Source: Berkiella sp050247135 (GTDB lineage: Bacteria > Pseudomonadota > Gammaproteobacteria > Berkiellales > Berkiellaceae). From it: 64,000 nt of DNA. The translations under genes and the position numbers were made by a program. Shown piece after piece: positions 17,891 to 27,301 of the stretch. Position 1 is the stretch's first letter; each line of letters starts with the position of its first letter. A model generated the notes under the pieces. The model searched no databases, was not told where the DNA came from, and saw nothing but the letters and a program-made list of their open reading frames with translations. Location of the stretch: the NCBI GenBank assembly GCA_050247135.1, contig JBFWUT010000013.1, forward strand, positions 7,391 through 71,390, in the 5' to 3' direction.

Positions 17891-20800
17891 TTACCACTCG
17901 TAGCGCAAGCGTAAGAAGCCGGCGTTTGCTTGATAATCAGACTTATTCTCTAAGTCATAGCTGAGCGTGACCACATAGTTGTTGTAGTCGCTAAACACGG
18001 AGAGGCTGGCTCCCACATTGTAGCTCGTGGCCGAAGGTGATGGACCTGTGGTCACGAAGCTTGGGCCGCCACCTGTAAATTGCGAGGTGGTTTGCATGTT
18101 GTCGTTAATAAAGTCGCGGAAGATATTAAAGCGCACTTCCGGTTGGAAGATAATCGAGCGTCTATCACCCATGTTATACGGGCAGTTATACGCGGCTCTT
18201 ACACCCACGCCACCTTTTAACATGCTGTAACTTTGTGATTCCACGCTTTGTGAGGCAGTGCCAGCGCCTGACTCGTTGTAACCGCCTAAACGTAACCAGG
18301 AGTAGTACAACGAAGCGTTAGGAATAATATGGTAGCCTTCATAGAGATATTCGTAGCCTAATTCACCTTTACCACCGAATTGCCAGCCATTAAAATCACC
18401 TTTAGGACTTAATGGCAAGGTGCCAAAGACAAAATTACGTTCAGTGGTATATTTGTTATAAGCAACCGAACCTACCCAATTAAAGTAGAACCATTCACAG
18501 AAATCTTGTTCGCCGTAAATAGCCGCTTGTAAGCTATACATCGAGGTTTTGGAATCTGACACATCATGGCTTAAGAAGGTGTGTGACAAGTTCGCCGAAA
18601 CACCAATCAGGCTTAAATCGTTGAGGCTCACATCAGAACCCAACGCCAGACCCCAGGTTTCTGCATTGTAACCTTGCACTTGTTGGCGTTCATTTTGGTC
18701 GGAATATTGACCATAAAGTTTCACCCAACGTCCATGACCGTTATCATCCCAATCATCGCCTGAGGCAATACCCGAGGCAAATTCTCCGTTGCTGCCTGGG
18801 ATCAACTTACGTTGTCTAACATGGCGTAATCTATCAGATACCGCGCCATAGCCTAACAACTGTGCTGCAAAGGTTTCTTGGGTAAAGCTGTTATCTACAA
18901 TAGGCGCTAAAGCCGCTAAGGCATCATTTAATTGTTCCACTGTGGTGAAGTACGGCAATTGATCGAGCAATTCTTGCAATGAACCTAAGAAATTCATTCC
19001 CGCCATCGCATCTAAGGCCCCTGCCACCCCGATGGTGTTGATGCGGTTAGCATAAGTGGAGGCTGGGATCACATCGATATGCAAGAATAATTGCTGCATC
19101 CCAAGGGCTTCAACATCAAAGGTCAATAATAAGCTATCAGCTATCACCGACTGGGGTTCGGCTACACCACCAGCCATACCTGAGTTAACTAATAAAATAT
19201 CGTAATTCCCTGCCGCGTAAGCTTGTGGGGTATTTTTCAGGATCAGATTAGAATTCATGTCAATCGTTGCTATATTATTCACCTCAATATAAGCCGTGGG
19301 AACAATCAGCGTGTTGAGATCAAATTGTAAATTGGTGCCAGCGGGAACGTTTAAGTCGCCGGTGATGGTCAGCGGCACAGCATTATTCGCCACCGCTAAG
19401 GTACTACCTGCTGCAGCCAAACTAACATTACCATGGATAGTTACTGGAGTAGCAGCAAGCAACACGCCACCAGAATTCACCTTAGTATTGGTCGCAAAAA
19501 TATCTGACAGCACCGTCACAGTGTTGCTGGCTGTGCCCCCAATCGATACTGAGTTTAACGCGTTAGCGCCACCTATTTGATTATCAACTGTAAAATTGCC
19601 TAATGTGACAAAATTTCCTTGCCCCGGATTTTGAGTGGTAATTGGGCCCGTGATAGAAACATTATTTTCAACTGAAACAGTACCATTCGCCGTAAAGGTT
19701 AACTCATCCGTATTCACAGTTTTTTGGAATACCGTGACAGTACCATTTTCCCCTGCTTCAACGAGTTTTAATGAATTCGTGGCACCAACCGATCCTTTGA
19801 TTAAGCTACTGCCTGTGATAGTAAAGGTACCCTTACTATCGACACCCGTTAAGTTATCAACGCTTGCATCAAATTGGGTGTTATTGGCTAAAGTAAATTG
19901 TGAATCATCAAAGAAGTTGATATTTCCCGAGCCTACCTTGGTATCACCTGAGAATGTGACATTTTTACCAGGCATACCATTTAAGTTCACTTGACAGATT
20001 GCACCAGTGACCCCCACTGTTCCAGAGATCGAACCATCGCCTTCAAAATTTAATGTACCCGCGCTAGTATTACCCGTGGTGTTATCTACATTGCCTGTAA
20101 TATTAACAGCATCACTTAAATTGATGGTTGTCGCGCAATTGGCTAAACTTGCAAAATTAATATTATTAGCAGCAACATCACCTTTGAAATTGACTGTATT
20201 ACCCGCACCAATCACATTGATGGTGCTTAGCGCATTCGTCGCCCCTACTGTGCCGGTAATGGTGTGATCACCACGCAGCTCTAAAGTACCTTGGTTTGCT
20301 GTGCTATCAATATCACCATAGACATCACTGCCATCGGTTAAACTGAGTTTATTGTTGCCCTGGAACTCTGTGGTGGTCGCGAAAATACTGCCGTTGATAA
20401 TGGTATTACCCACTTCACCCACTTTCACTAATAAGAATTTATTGCCAGCACCACCAATCGTACTATTAATGAGCGCAGCACTTTTAATATCTAAGGTATT
20501 TTTACTGGCAGTTTCAGAGGTTATGCCTTTGGTCGTGGTTAACACCATGGCCGCATTATTTAATATTAATTCGGTGGATTTTGTGCCGCCATTATCTTGC
20601 ACATTAATCTCTGTGGCCCTAATTACACTACCTGAGAGTGTGACGGTCTCATCATCGGTTCCCGTATTCACATTAATAATTTTTAAGGTATTACTCGCAC
20701 CAATATTTCCAGAGACAGAACCTGATCCTGCAAACTCTAAAGTCCCTTTGTCATCAACGCCACTGGTATTAACAATGTTACCCGTAAAGTCTGCATCATC

Positions 20801-23116
20801 TGCGATAATAACCGTGCCATCGTTAGCAATATTAATATTGTTAACATATGTATCCATACCAATGGTCAGAATTTCATTTAAACCCAATAAATTAATGGCA
20901 TTAAGCGCTAAACCTGGCGCACCAATCGTGCCAGTAATATTCGATGTGCCTTGCAAGGCTAAAATACCTTGGTTATTGACGGTAGTGGTCACGTTACCGT
21001 TAATATCAGAGTTATCGGTCAAGGTTAGAGTGTTATTGCCATTAAATTGGGTTGTGGTGGCATATATATCGCCATTCACAGTGGTATTGTTGTTTTGAGC
21101 CACTTTAACCAGATTAAAAGCGACTGGGCCAACACTGTTACCAATGTTGCCATTAATGGTTGCCGCATTATAAATGTCTAAAGTATCTTCATCATCTGTT
21201 AGCGGTCGAATACCATTGGTGGTAGTCAAAACCATTGCCGCATTATTGAGCTTGAGTGTGGTGCCTTGTGCTGGTAAGCCCGATGCATCATCATTAACGT
21301 TAATTACTGCAGAATTCACTACAGCACCATTTAATTCAACAAGCTCGCTAGCGGTGCCCCCAGAATTAACAATTAAGTTGAGTATATTATTGCTTGCGCC
21401 AATGTTGCCCGTCACTTGGCCACTGCCCACAAAATTCACGGTTCCTTGATTAATCAAAGTGGTATCTATGGCACCCGTGACAATCACATTATCAGCAAAT
21501 TTCGCGCTCGTTGGCGTTGCGGTAAATTTAATGGTATTGGCTGTGACATTGCTGTTAAAATCAACATCGGTACCAAGGTTATTAATATTAATTAAATTTA
21601 AGGATTTTGTGGCACCAATTGTACCCGTGACTATGTTGTCATCTTCAAAATTAAGCGTACCGACTCCTGCCGTGCCTGAAATATTGTCAATCGCACCCGT
21701 CACTGGACCTGATAATGCAAGGTAAGTAATGGTGTTTTCTGCAGAAAATCGGGTATTAGGAACGGTTACCCCGCCACCTAATTTTAAAAGATTGCCTGTA
21801 CCCGTTAAATTTAAGGTGTCAGCGAAAATATTGCTAGATAAGGTAACCGTTTCGTTGGTGCCTTGGATATTAATAGCAGTTAAGGCTTTTGTGCCGCCGA
21901 TTGCCCCAGTGACGCTACCACTACCTTGGAAATTCAGAATACCTGCTGATGATAAAGTTTGGTTATCAATGTCGCCAGTCACATCCACATTATCGGCTAA
22001 ATTCAACACGGAAGTCGCTGTCGCTGCACCCTCAAAACGAATATCGTTATCAAGAAAAACAGCACCACCTAAGGTAACGGTTTTCCCTGCACCACCTTGT
22101 AAGCTAATGCCATTGAGTGGCAACGCTGCTGTACCAATCTGACCGGTTACACCACCGGTACCTTGAAATTCCAGTATACCGTTATTCGCCACGGCAGTGG
22201 TTACCGTGCCAGTAATGGAATGATTATCTGTTAGAACTAAGCTATTATCCGCTTGAAATTGTGTCGCGGCAGCATAAATATTACCCGCCACGGTTAAGTC
22301 ATCATTTTTACCTACCATCACTTTGGCAAAGGCAATGTTACTAGTACCAATATCACCTGTAACCTGCACGGCATTCAAAAAATCCACCGTATCTAAGTTG
22401 AGTGTTTTGGTGGTAATGTTACCGGTGATTTGACCAATCGCATTATCAAAACGTAAAGTCGTTCCTTGACCTGCAATACCATTGTCATTGACTAAAATAG
22501 TATCAGCTTTAATGACAGGGCCTGATAAAAGTACCAACTCAGAAGCATTACCATCTGAATTCGCTGTTAGTAACTGAAATGCATTCGTATCACCAATACT
22601 TCCCGTTATCGTCCCGCTGCCTTGGAGTTCAATTTTTCCTTTGCCAGCGCCTACCGTATTATCGATAAATCCGGTATGAGTTACACCGTCTGCGAATATG
22701 GCAGTACCATCGGCAGCCATTGTGGTCCCTTTGGTGAGTGTGACATCGTCTTGGAACAAAACGTTATCGCCCGCACCTTGCAAAGTCACAAATTCAAGCG
22801 GATTCACTCCACCAAGTGTTCCCGATACTATCGATGAACCTAAAAATATCACCCCCGTACCAGAGACAGCTGCACCAGTGTTGTTGTTGGCAACAGAAAT
22901 GCCGGTATCATTTGTCAGGTTGTCACTGTCATTGACCGTCAGTACCACATCCTTGGTTTGGATGTCATAACCATCTGCACTTGGCGTGGTGCCAGTATCC
23001 GTCGAGGCATTGATGGCGGTAAATGAATAAGCCGGCTGCGAAATCACGACAACTAATGTTGACGCCACTAACGCTTGCCATAAATTAGATTTTTTATAAC
23101 GGGAGGTATGGTTCAT
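17891..23116 (-). CDS. Giant type V autotransporter with Rickettsia Sca/rOmp-like passenger
   Basis: A 1741-residue surface protein. Signal peptide residues are 1-31 (positive start, hydrophobic core VASTLVVVISQPAYS). The passenger (about 32-1450) is built from degenerate repeats of the type NFQGSGSVTGAIG, KALTAINIQG, NETVTLSSNI, with the recurring words TGNIG, GATNSL and LTDNSDI. This strongly resembles the passenger repeats of rickettsial rOmpA/rOmpB. The C-terminal 270 residues are an autotransporter beta-barrel starting near GRWVKLYGQYSDQNE and ending in LRLRYEW with a terminal aromatic residue. An AGGGA ribosome site precedes the ATG. The role is probably adhesion or host contact. The low-complexity composition opens several long antisense ORFs that are not genes. 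Confidence 0.9.
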   Translation of the reverse strand: MNHTSRYKKSNLWQALVASTLVVVISQPAYSFTAINASTDTGTTPSADGYDIQTKDVVLTVNDSDNLTNDTGISVANNNTGAAVSGTGVIFLGSSIVSGTLGGVNPLEFVTLQGAGDNVLFQDDVTLTKGTTMAADGTAIFADGVTHTGFIDNTVGAGKGKIELQGSGTITGSIGDTNAFQLLTANSDGNASELVLLSGPVIKADTILVNDNGIAGQGTTLRFDNAIGQITGNITTKTLNLDTVDFLNAVQVTGDIGTSNIAFAKVMVGKNDDLTVAGNIYAAATQFQADNSLVLTDNHSITGTVTTAVANNGILEFQGTGGVTGQIGTAALPLNGISLQGGAGKTVTLGGAVFLDNDIRFEGAATATSVLNLADNVDVTGDIDNQTLSSAGILNFQGSGSVTGAIGGTKALTAINIQGTNETVTLSSNIFADTLNLTGTGNLLKLGGGVTVPNTRFSAENTITYLALSGPVTGAIDNISGTAGVGTLNFEDDNIVTGTIGATKSLNLININNLGTDVDFNSNVTANTIKFTATPTSAKFADNVIVTGAIDTTLINQGTVNFVGSGQVTGNIGASNNILNLIVNSGGTASELVELNGAVVNSAVINVNDDASGLPAQGTTLKLNNAAMVLTTTNGIRPLTDDEDTLDIYNAATINGNIGNSVGPVAFNLVKVAQNNNTTVNGDIYATTTQFNGNNTLTLTDNSDINGNVTTTVNNQGILALQGTSNITGTIGAPGLALNAINLLGLNEILTIGMDTYVNNINIANDGTVIIADDADFTGNIVNTSGVDDKGTLEFAGSGSVSGNIGASNTLKIINVNTGTDDETVTLSGSVIRATEINVQDNGGTKSTELILNNAAMVLTTTKGITSETASKNTLDIKSAALINSTIGGAGNKFLLVKVGEVGNTIINGSIFATTTEFQGNNKLSLTDGSDVYGDIDSTANQGTLELRGDHTITGTVGATNALSTINVIGAGNTVNFKGDVAANNINFASLANCATTINLSDAVNITGNVDNTTGNTSAGTLNFEGDGSISGTVGVTGAICQVNLNGMPGKNVTFSGDTKVGSGNINFFDDSQFTLANNTQFDASVDNLTGVDSKGTFTITGSSLIKGSVGATNSLKLVEAGENGTVTVFQKTVNTDELTFTANGTVSVENNVSITGPITTQNPGQGNFVTLGNFTVDNQIGGANALNSVSIGGTASNTVTVLSDIFATNTKVNSGGVLLAATPVTIHGNVSLAAAGSTLAVANNAVPLTITGDLNVPAGTNLQFDLNTLIVPTAYIEVNNIATIDMNSNLILKNTPQAYAAGNYDILLVNSGMAGGVAEPQSVIADSLLLTFDVEALGMQQLFLHIDVIPASTYANRINTIGVAGALDAMAGMNFLGSLQELLDQLPYFTTVEQLNDALAALAPIVDNSFTQETFAAQLLGYGAVSDRLRHVRQRKLIPGSNGEFASGIASGDDWDDNGHGRWVKLYGQYSDQNERQQVQGYNAETWGLALGSDVSLNDLSLIGVSANLSHTFLSHDVSDSKTSMYSLQAAIYGEQDFCEWFYFNWVGSVAYNKYTTERNFVFGTLPLSPKGDFNGWQFGGKGELGYEYLYEGYHIIPNASLYYSWLRLGGYNESGAGTASQSVESQSYSMLKGGVGVRAAYNCPYNMGDRRSIIFQPEVRFNIFRDFINDNMQTTSQFTGGGPSFVTTGPSPSATSYNVGASLSVFSDYNNYVVTLSYDLENKSDYQANAGFLRLRYEW

Positions 23117-23323
23117 CGTGTCTTCCCTGACAGATCTTAATTAGAGAGTTAATCTTCTAAGTACATCCTTGGGTAGCTATAATTCCCACTTAGATAGCAG
23201 AATAAAGATCCACGCTTAATACATACATATAACAGCCAGACACGTTTTTGGCTAGAACACCGAGCTGTGAAACAGCGATTTTCGACAGAAAAAATAATAG
23301 TGAGAAAGTTGGCTATTTTTAAA

Positions 23324-24421
23324 CTATTTCTTTTTCGATCCTTCACTCAATGTTGCTCTGCGTTTCTTCTTACCTTCCTCTTTTTTATCGCCTTTCTTTT
23401 CATTATCTTCGACACCTTTGTTGCGCTTCATTTCATACTGCGTTGCTAGCGTTCTGGGTGACACTAATGAGAATGAAGCCATCCGAGTGGATATGGCTTC
23501 TACATCTTGATCTGAATCAGATGAAAATCTGACTTCTTTGCTCGAAGTAGCGGCTGAAGCTGAAGGCCCTAAAGAACCTGATTGAACCACATTGGCTAAG
23601 CGCGCTTGCGCGCCCACCATTTCTTCTGGATAGAGTGTAAACAGGCTTCTCGCACTGGGATCGCCTAATTGACCTACAATAGCGGCTTGAATAGAAAAGA
23701 ACGGACCTTTTGACAAACTCCACTTCGCATAATTCTCTGGATCAAATGGCCGGGTAAATAGTTTATGCGTTAACAAGACTTCACTCACATCGGCCATTAA
23801 GTTAAATTCTTGGGCTAATTCTTCCGGCGCAATACGCCCGATTAATTTTAGACCTTGTAACAAGGTACCACCGATGATTCTTGCTGTATTAGTCGTTCCC
23901 ATACCACACGCCTTAGAAGCGGCGATTTTCTGCCCTAGGTAAAGTAATTGATGAATGGCTTTCGCAGTTTCACCATGATGGTTTTTAATTAATTGCCCTA
24001 TGAACCCTAAAAAAACACCTTCAACGGCATCGTTAGTCATTCTGGGTGCACTGCGCAACTCTTTCACGCAAGCATGTAAAATATGCCAAGCAGCCACTTG
24101 CGATAAACTGTCAGTATTAATGACTAAGCCTTTTTGGAAATAACTGGTAAAAAGATGGGCTAGTAGATGGTTGCGATTAAAGGGGCGAGTTACAAAAAGC
24201 TCAACTAATGTTGTATCGGCAAGCTTTATTAACGCTTTAAGGTCACAAGATTGGCTTAATTGATCCCGACATTTCTCATCAAACAGCGCAGCCATTTCGC
24301 TATCATGAGGAAGCTTCAGGAGCATTTTTTCGTCACAATCTAATAAGGATTCAGTAATGGCGAGAATATGATTCACTTCGACTAATGAGTAAGGACCTGA
24401 CAACATGAGACTGTTCCCCAA
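23324..24421 (-). CDS. 365-residue protein, possible RhoGAP-like domain, basic C-terminus
   Basis: A soluble, mostly helical protein. Residues 95-190 follow the order of a RhoGAP domain: FQKGLVINTDSLSQVAAWHI (compare the helix before the LK-x-x-LREL motif), HACVKELRSAP, then CGMGTTNTARIIGGTLLQG, which parallels the RhoGAP NKM-x-x-x-NLA-x-x-x-GP-x-LL signature. A clear arginine finger (GIFRxSG) is not seen; Arg79 in LFVTRPFN is a candidate. LFxTRPF-type words occur twice (residues 76 and 222). The tail is Lys/Arg-rich (GKKKRRATLSEGSKKK), which could be a nuclear or membrane-targeting signal in a host cell. Eukaryote-like function is inference. It lies 34 bases downstream of the 177-aa gene. 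Confidence 0.45.
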   Translation of the reverse strand: MGNSLMLSGPYSLVEVNHILAITESLLDCDEKMLLKLPHDSEMAALFDEKCRDQLSQSCDLKALIKLADTTLVELFVTRPFNRNHLLAHLFTSYFQKGLVINTDSLSQVAAWHILHACVKELRSAPRMTNDAVEGVFLGFIGQLIKNHHGETAKAIHQLLYLGQKIAASKACGMGTTNTARIIGGTLLQGLKLIGRIAPEELAQEFNLMADVSEVLLTHKLFTRPFDPENYAKWSLSKGPFFSIQAAIVGQLGDPSARSLFTLYPEEMVGAQARLANVVQSGSLGPSASAATSSKEVRFSSDSDQDVEAISTRMASFSLVSPRTLATQYEMKRNKGVEDNEKKGDKKEEGKKKRRATLSEGSKKK

Positions 24422-24455
24422 AACTAATTAGGGAAGCATTATAGCTAAAATCAAG

Positions 24456-24989
24456 TTAGGGTGCTACTGCTTCTAGCTTTTTAATCGCCTGCGTTAAGCA
24501 TTGGGTTGCCTTTAAACCGCTATCTAGCACGGATTGTGAGCTTTGGGTTAATAGTTCGAATTGGGAATTGACCTCCGGATAGGCGTTGGTTTTACCCGGG
24601 TTATACTGGCTTATCCCCGTTAGCGATAACCCATTTCGAATATAAACAGAAACAAATTTTTCAAAATTCGTATTCTGTGTTTTGCCGTAGGCAATAAATT
24701 CGTTAATCAATTGATAACAATGAATAATATCGTCTTTTAATTTACTTTTGAGCTCGATTAAGGCATGACGATGTGGCTCATCGACATAGGTTTCTAAATC
24801 TGAGAAGGATAATGTTTTTAAAATGGGACGATTTTGGGTCAGTTCTTGATTGATTTTCTGCAAAGACTCTAAAACCGTTGTTAATTCTTTACGGTAATGT
24901 TGTAAAACGGCTTTGTCTTCATTGGTCGCACCCAGTTTTTCTTGAAACCAACCGGTTAGTTTTTTTCCAAATTGCGCAATCGTATCCAT
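24456..24989 (-). CDS. 177-residue helical protein of unknown function
   Basis: I do not recognise a family. The protein is predicted mostly helical and hydrophilic, begins MDTIAQFGKKLTGWFQEKLG (an amphipathic helix), and has no signal peptide or membrane segment. The gene is followed after 34 bases by the RhoGAP-like gene on the same strand, so the two are probably cotranscribed and functionally linked. The 168 bases upstream (to 25157) are shared with the divergent lipoprotein gene. Confidence 0.65.
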   Translation of the reverse strand: MDTIAQFGKKLTGWFQEKLGATNEDKAVLQHYRKELTTVLESLQKINQELTQNRPILKTLSFSDLETYVDEPHRHALIELKSKLKDDIIHCYQLINEFIAYGKTQNTNFEKFVSVYIRNGLSLTGISQYNPGKTNAYPEVNSQFELLTQSSQSVLDSGLKATQCLTQAIKKLEAVAP

Positions 24990-25083
24990 AGTTTCCTCAT
25001 CTGTTCAGTAACCTCCATTTTAGCTAAGGATCCCGGGCTTGGCTAAATTAAGTTCAACTCTCCCGATAAGCTGTAAATAAACC

Positions 25084-25112
25084 TAGACAAAGTAAACGCC
25101 TTGGTGTAAAAA
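25084..25112 (+). promoter_or_regulatory. Possible promoter of the glycine-zipper lipoprotein gene
   Basis: TAGACA (25084-25089), 17 bases, then TAAAAA (25107-25112). The spacing is ideal but both boxes depart from consensus. It lies about 45 bases before the ATG at 25158, which has a good AAGGGG ribosome site. Confidence 0.35.
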
Positions 25113-25157
25113 TCTGCCAAATTTTGCGGTATTTACCGTGTTTTAAGGGGAAACAAT

Positions 25158-25493
25158 ATGAAAACTGTAACTACACTAATGTGTGCATTACCACTTTGCT
25201 TATTGGTGGGCTGCAGCAACATGACCACCGGCGAGCAAAGCGCGTTAAGTGGCGGCGCCTTGGGTGCCATTGGCGGCGCTGCGATTGGGGCTTTGTCAGG
25301 TCATGCTGGTGAAGGTGCGTTGATTGGTGCTGGCGTTGGGGCTGTCAGTGGTGCAGTTATCGATGAAGACCGACAACGTGGTGAGGAAAAACGCCGTTAC
25401 GAACAACGCCGTCGTAAAGGCAGCCGCGAAGTTCATCATTACTATGACGATGAAGGCAACGAAGTGGTCGAAGAAGAATACTACGTCGACTAA
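25158..25493 (+). CDS. Glycine-zipper outer-membrane lipoprotein
   Basis: A 111-residue lipoprotein. The signal peptide ends in the lipobox LLVGCSNM, so Cys19 would be lipidated. A glycine-zipper segment follows (ALSGGALGAIGGAAIGALSG and GALIGAGVGAVSGAVI), which can pack in membranes. It is followed by a highly charged Arg/Glu stretch and an acidic C-terminus ending in YYVD. Such YMGG/Rickettsia 17-kDa-like lipoproteins usually support envelope integrity. The gene is monocistronic, with a REP-like palindrome after it. Confidence 0.85.
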   Translation: MKTVTTLMCALPLCLLVGCSNMTTGEQSALSGGALGAIGGAAIGALSGHAGEGALIGAGVGAVSGAVIDEDRQRGEEKRRYEQRRRKGSREVHHYYDDEGNEVVEEEYYVD

Positions 25494-25510
25494 CTCTTTT
25501 CTGCTTACCC

Positions 25511-25545
25511 CCTGCGTCGCGCCTTGGGCGCTATGCAGGGCAAGC
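25511..25545. repeat. REP-like imperfect palindrome, copy 2
   Basis: CCTGCGTCGCGCC, TTG loop, GGCGCTATGCAGG, then GCAAGC. Read on the minus strand it matches the 1181-1215 element at 33 of 35 bases, both differences being in the loop. Both copies keep the same stem mismatches, which suggests that the imperfect stem itself is conserved. Confidence 0.75.
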
Positions 25546-25607
25546 CCCACTAACAAGTCATAAATCCAACAAGCTCATATAGCCTCTTAATGTACTAACT
25601 TTAAGAG

Positions 25608-27215
25608 ATGGAACAAATCGAAATCTTTATTGGCTTATTAGGCATTATTGCCACTGTTGGGATCCTTTTTCGTAAAGTCTCTGTCCCCACTTCTTTATTG
25701 CTTGTGATCATCGGTATGCTCATAAGCCTTCTGCCTTTTATGCCTGAAGTGCATATTAAATCAGCGCTGGTGTTAGATATTTTTTTACCGCTATTAATTT
25801 ATGAAATGAGCGCAGAAACCTCTTGGCGCGAAATGAAATTAAATTTACGTCCGATTCTTTCGCTTTCAATCGGCCATGTACTGTTTATTACCGCTTTTGT
25901 CGCATTCGTTATACATTCACTTGTTCCCGAATTGGGCTGGCCACTGGCCATTGTGTTAGGTGCCATCGTCGCACCACCTGATGACGTCGCTATCATGGCG
26001 ATTGCAGAAAAAGCACACATACCAGGACGCATTCTCACTATTTTACGATCTGAAGCCATGCTCAATGATGCCACCGCATTGATTCTGTTTCGTTTTGCAC
26101 TCGCGGCCTACTTTACTCACTACTTTTCACCTGCGAGCGCATTTGGCGCATTTTTACTGATTGTGCTAGGCGAAACAATCTATGGCATAGCACTAGGTAA
26201 TTTTATGGGTAAAATCCGTTTAAGCTTAACGGATCCCAGACAACAAATGTTATTTTCGTTTATTACGCCTTTCATTGCTTACTTTCCAGCCGAGCGCCTT
26301 GGCGGATGTGGCGTGCTTGCAACAGCAGTCACAGGTCTCGTGATCGGGCACCGCTATTATGATAGATTCTTGCCAGAAGTTCGTTTAGTGACCCGCTCCG
26401 TTTGGACCTCTATTAGCTTCGCTATTCAGAGTATTATGTTTTTACTTATTGGCCTCAATTTAAAATATATTATCGATCGTGTCGATGATATTATGAGCCA
26501 CGAAAAAATGGCCTATTATAGCGCCATTTTGGTTGTTACAGTGATTATTGGTCGTTTTCTGTGGACTTATCCCAGCGCCTATTTACCCCGGTTTTTTTCA
26601 AAAAAGATCCGTGAAAAAGATCCCTATCCCCCTTGGCAATATCCTTTTGTGGTCTCTTGGGCAGGCATGAGAGGATCTATTTCTTTAGCCGCGGCTTTTT
26701 CAATTCCCGTCATTGCAAATCCTGTATTAGGTTCCCACACGCAAGACGTCATTATCTTTTTTACTTTTTCGGTCATCTGTGGCACTTTGCTAATACAAGG
26801 ATTAACCTTACCTTGGCTACTCAAAGCGTTAGGGGTCGCACATTATCATCAGCAAGAACAACGCTTCGAGGAATTAAATGAGTTAAAAGCGCGCAAAAAA
26901 ATGACGCAAGCCGCTATTTTGTGGTTAAGTGAATATGAAATCATCGTGAAGGATGAACCCAAATTAAAATCCGAAGTTGCCTTACAAATCGAGCGCTACA
27001 AAATGCGTAAGCAAGAGCTTGCGACACGCATTAAATCACTTAAAAATGGCGACGAACAAGGGGAAATAGAACATTTAACCTCATCGCTTCACTTGTCTTC
27101 AAAAATCCTCGATGTTGAACGTAAAGAGCTTTCAAGACTTTGGCATAATGATGAAATTTCCCATGCCAGTCGAAATAAACTGCTGTTGCAGTTGGATCAT
27201 CGTTCTAAACATTAA
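25608..27215 (+). CDS. CPA1-family Na+/H+ antiporter (NhaP-like)
   Basis: A 535-residue protein with about 12 transmembrane helices in the first 420 residues. The ion-binding region of the CPA1 family is present as PPDDVAIMAIAEKAHIPGR (the Asp-Asp pair), followed by LRSEAMLNDATALILFRFAL. A cytoplasmic C-terminal tail of about 115 charged residues (coiled-coil-like, KMRKQELATRIKSL) may be regulatory. It would exchange Na+ or K+ for H+ at the inner membrane for pH and ion homeostasis. It is preceded by TTAAGAG and stands alone on the plus strand. Confidence 0.9.
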   Translation: MEQIEIFIGLLGIIATVGILFRKVSVPTSLLLVIIGMLISLLPFMPEVHIKSALVLDIFLPLLIYEMSAETSWREMKLNLRPILSLSIGHVLFITAFVAFVIHSLVPELGWPLAIVLGAIVAPPDDVAIMAIAEKAHIPGRILTILRSEAMLNDATALILFRFALAAYFTHYFSPASAFGAFLLIVLGETIYGIALGNFMGKIRLSLTDPRQQMLFSFITPFIAYFPAERLGGCGVLATAVTGLVIGHRYYDRFLPEVRLVTRSVWTSISFAIQSIMFLLIGLNLKYIIDRVDDIMSHEKMAYYSAILVVTVIIGRFLWTYPSAYLPRFFSKKIREKDPYPPWQYPFVVSWAGMRGSISLAAAFSIPVIANPVLGSHTQDVIIFFTFSVICGTLLIQGLTLPWLLKALGVAHYHQQEQRFEELNELKARKKMTQAAILWLSEYEIIVKDEPKLKSEVALQIERYKMRKQELATRIKSLKNGDEQGEIEHLTSSLHLSSKILDVERKELSRLWHNDEISHASRNKLLLQLDHRSKH

Positions 27216-27301
27216 TTTGAAATATCAGGGAATGGCCCCTACAAACTTAAAAAGGCTGGCCGATATCTTATTTAAGTCTTCTTCCTATAACAACGCTAAC
27301 T

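Noticed and set aside
20352..21098. 248-codon and other long plus-strand ORFs inside the autotransporter gene (19296-22970)
   Set aside because: They mirror the repetitive passenger composition (Thr/Val/Asn codons), lack ribosome sites and show no family; the minus-strand gene has a signal peptide and beta-barrel.
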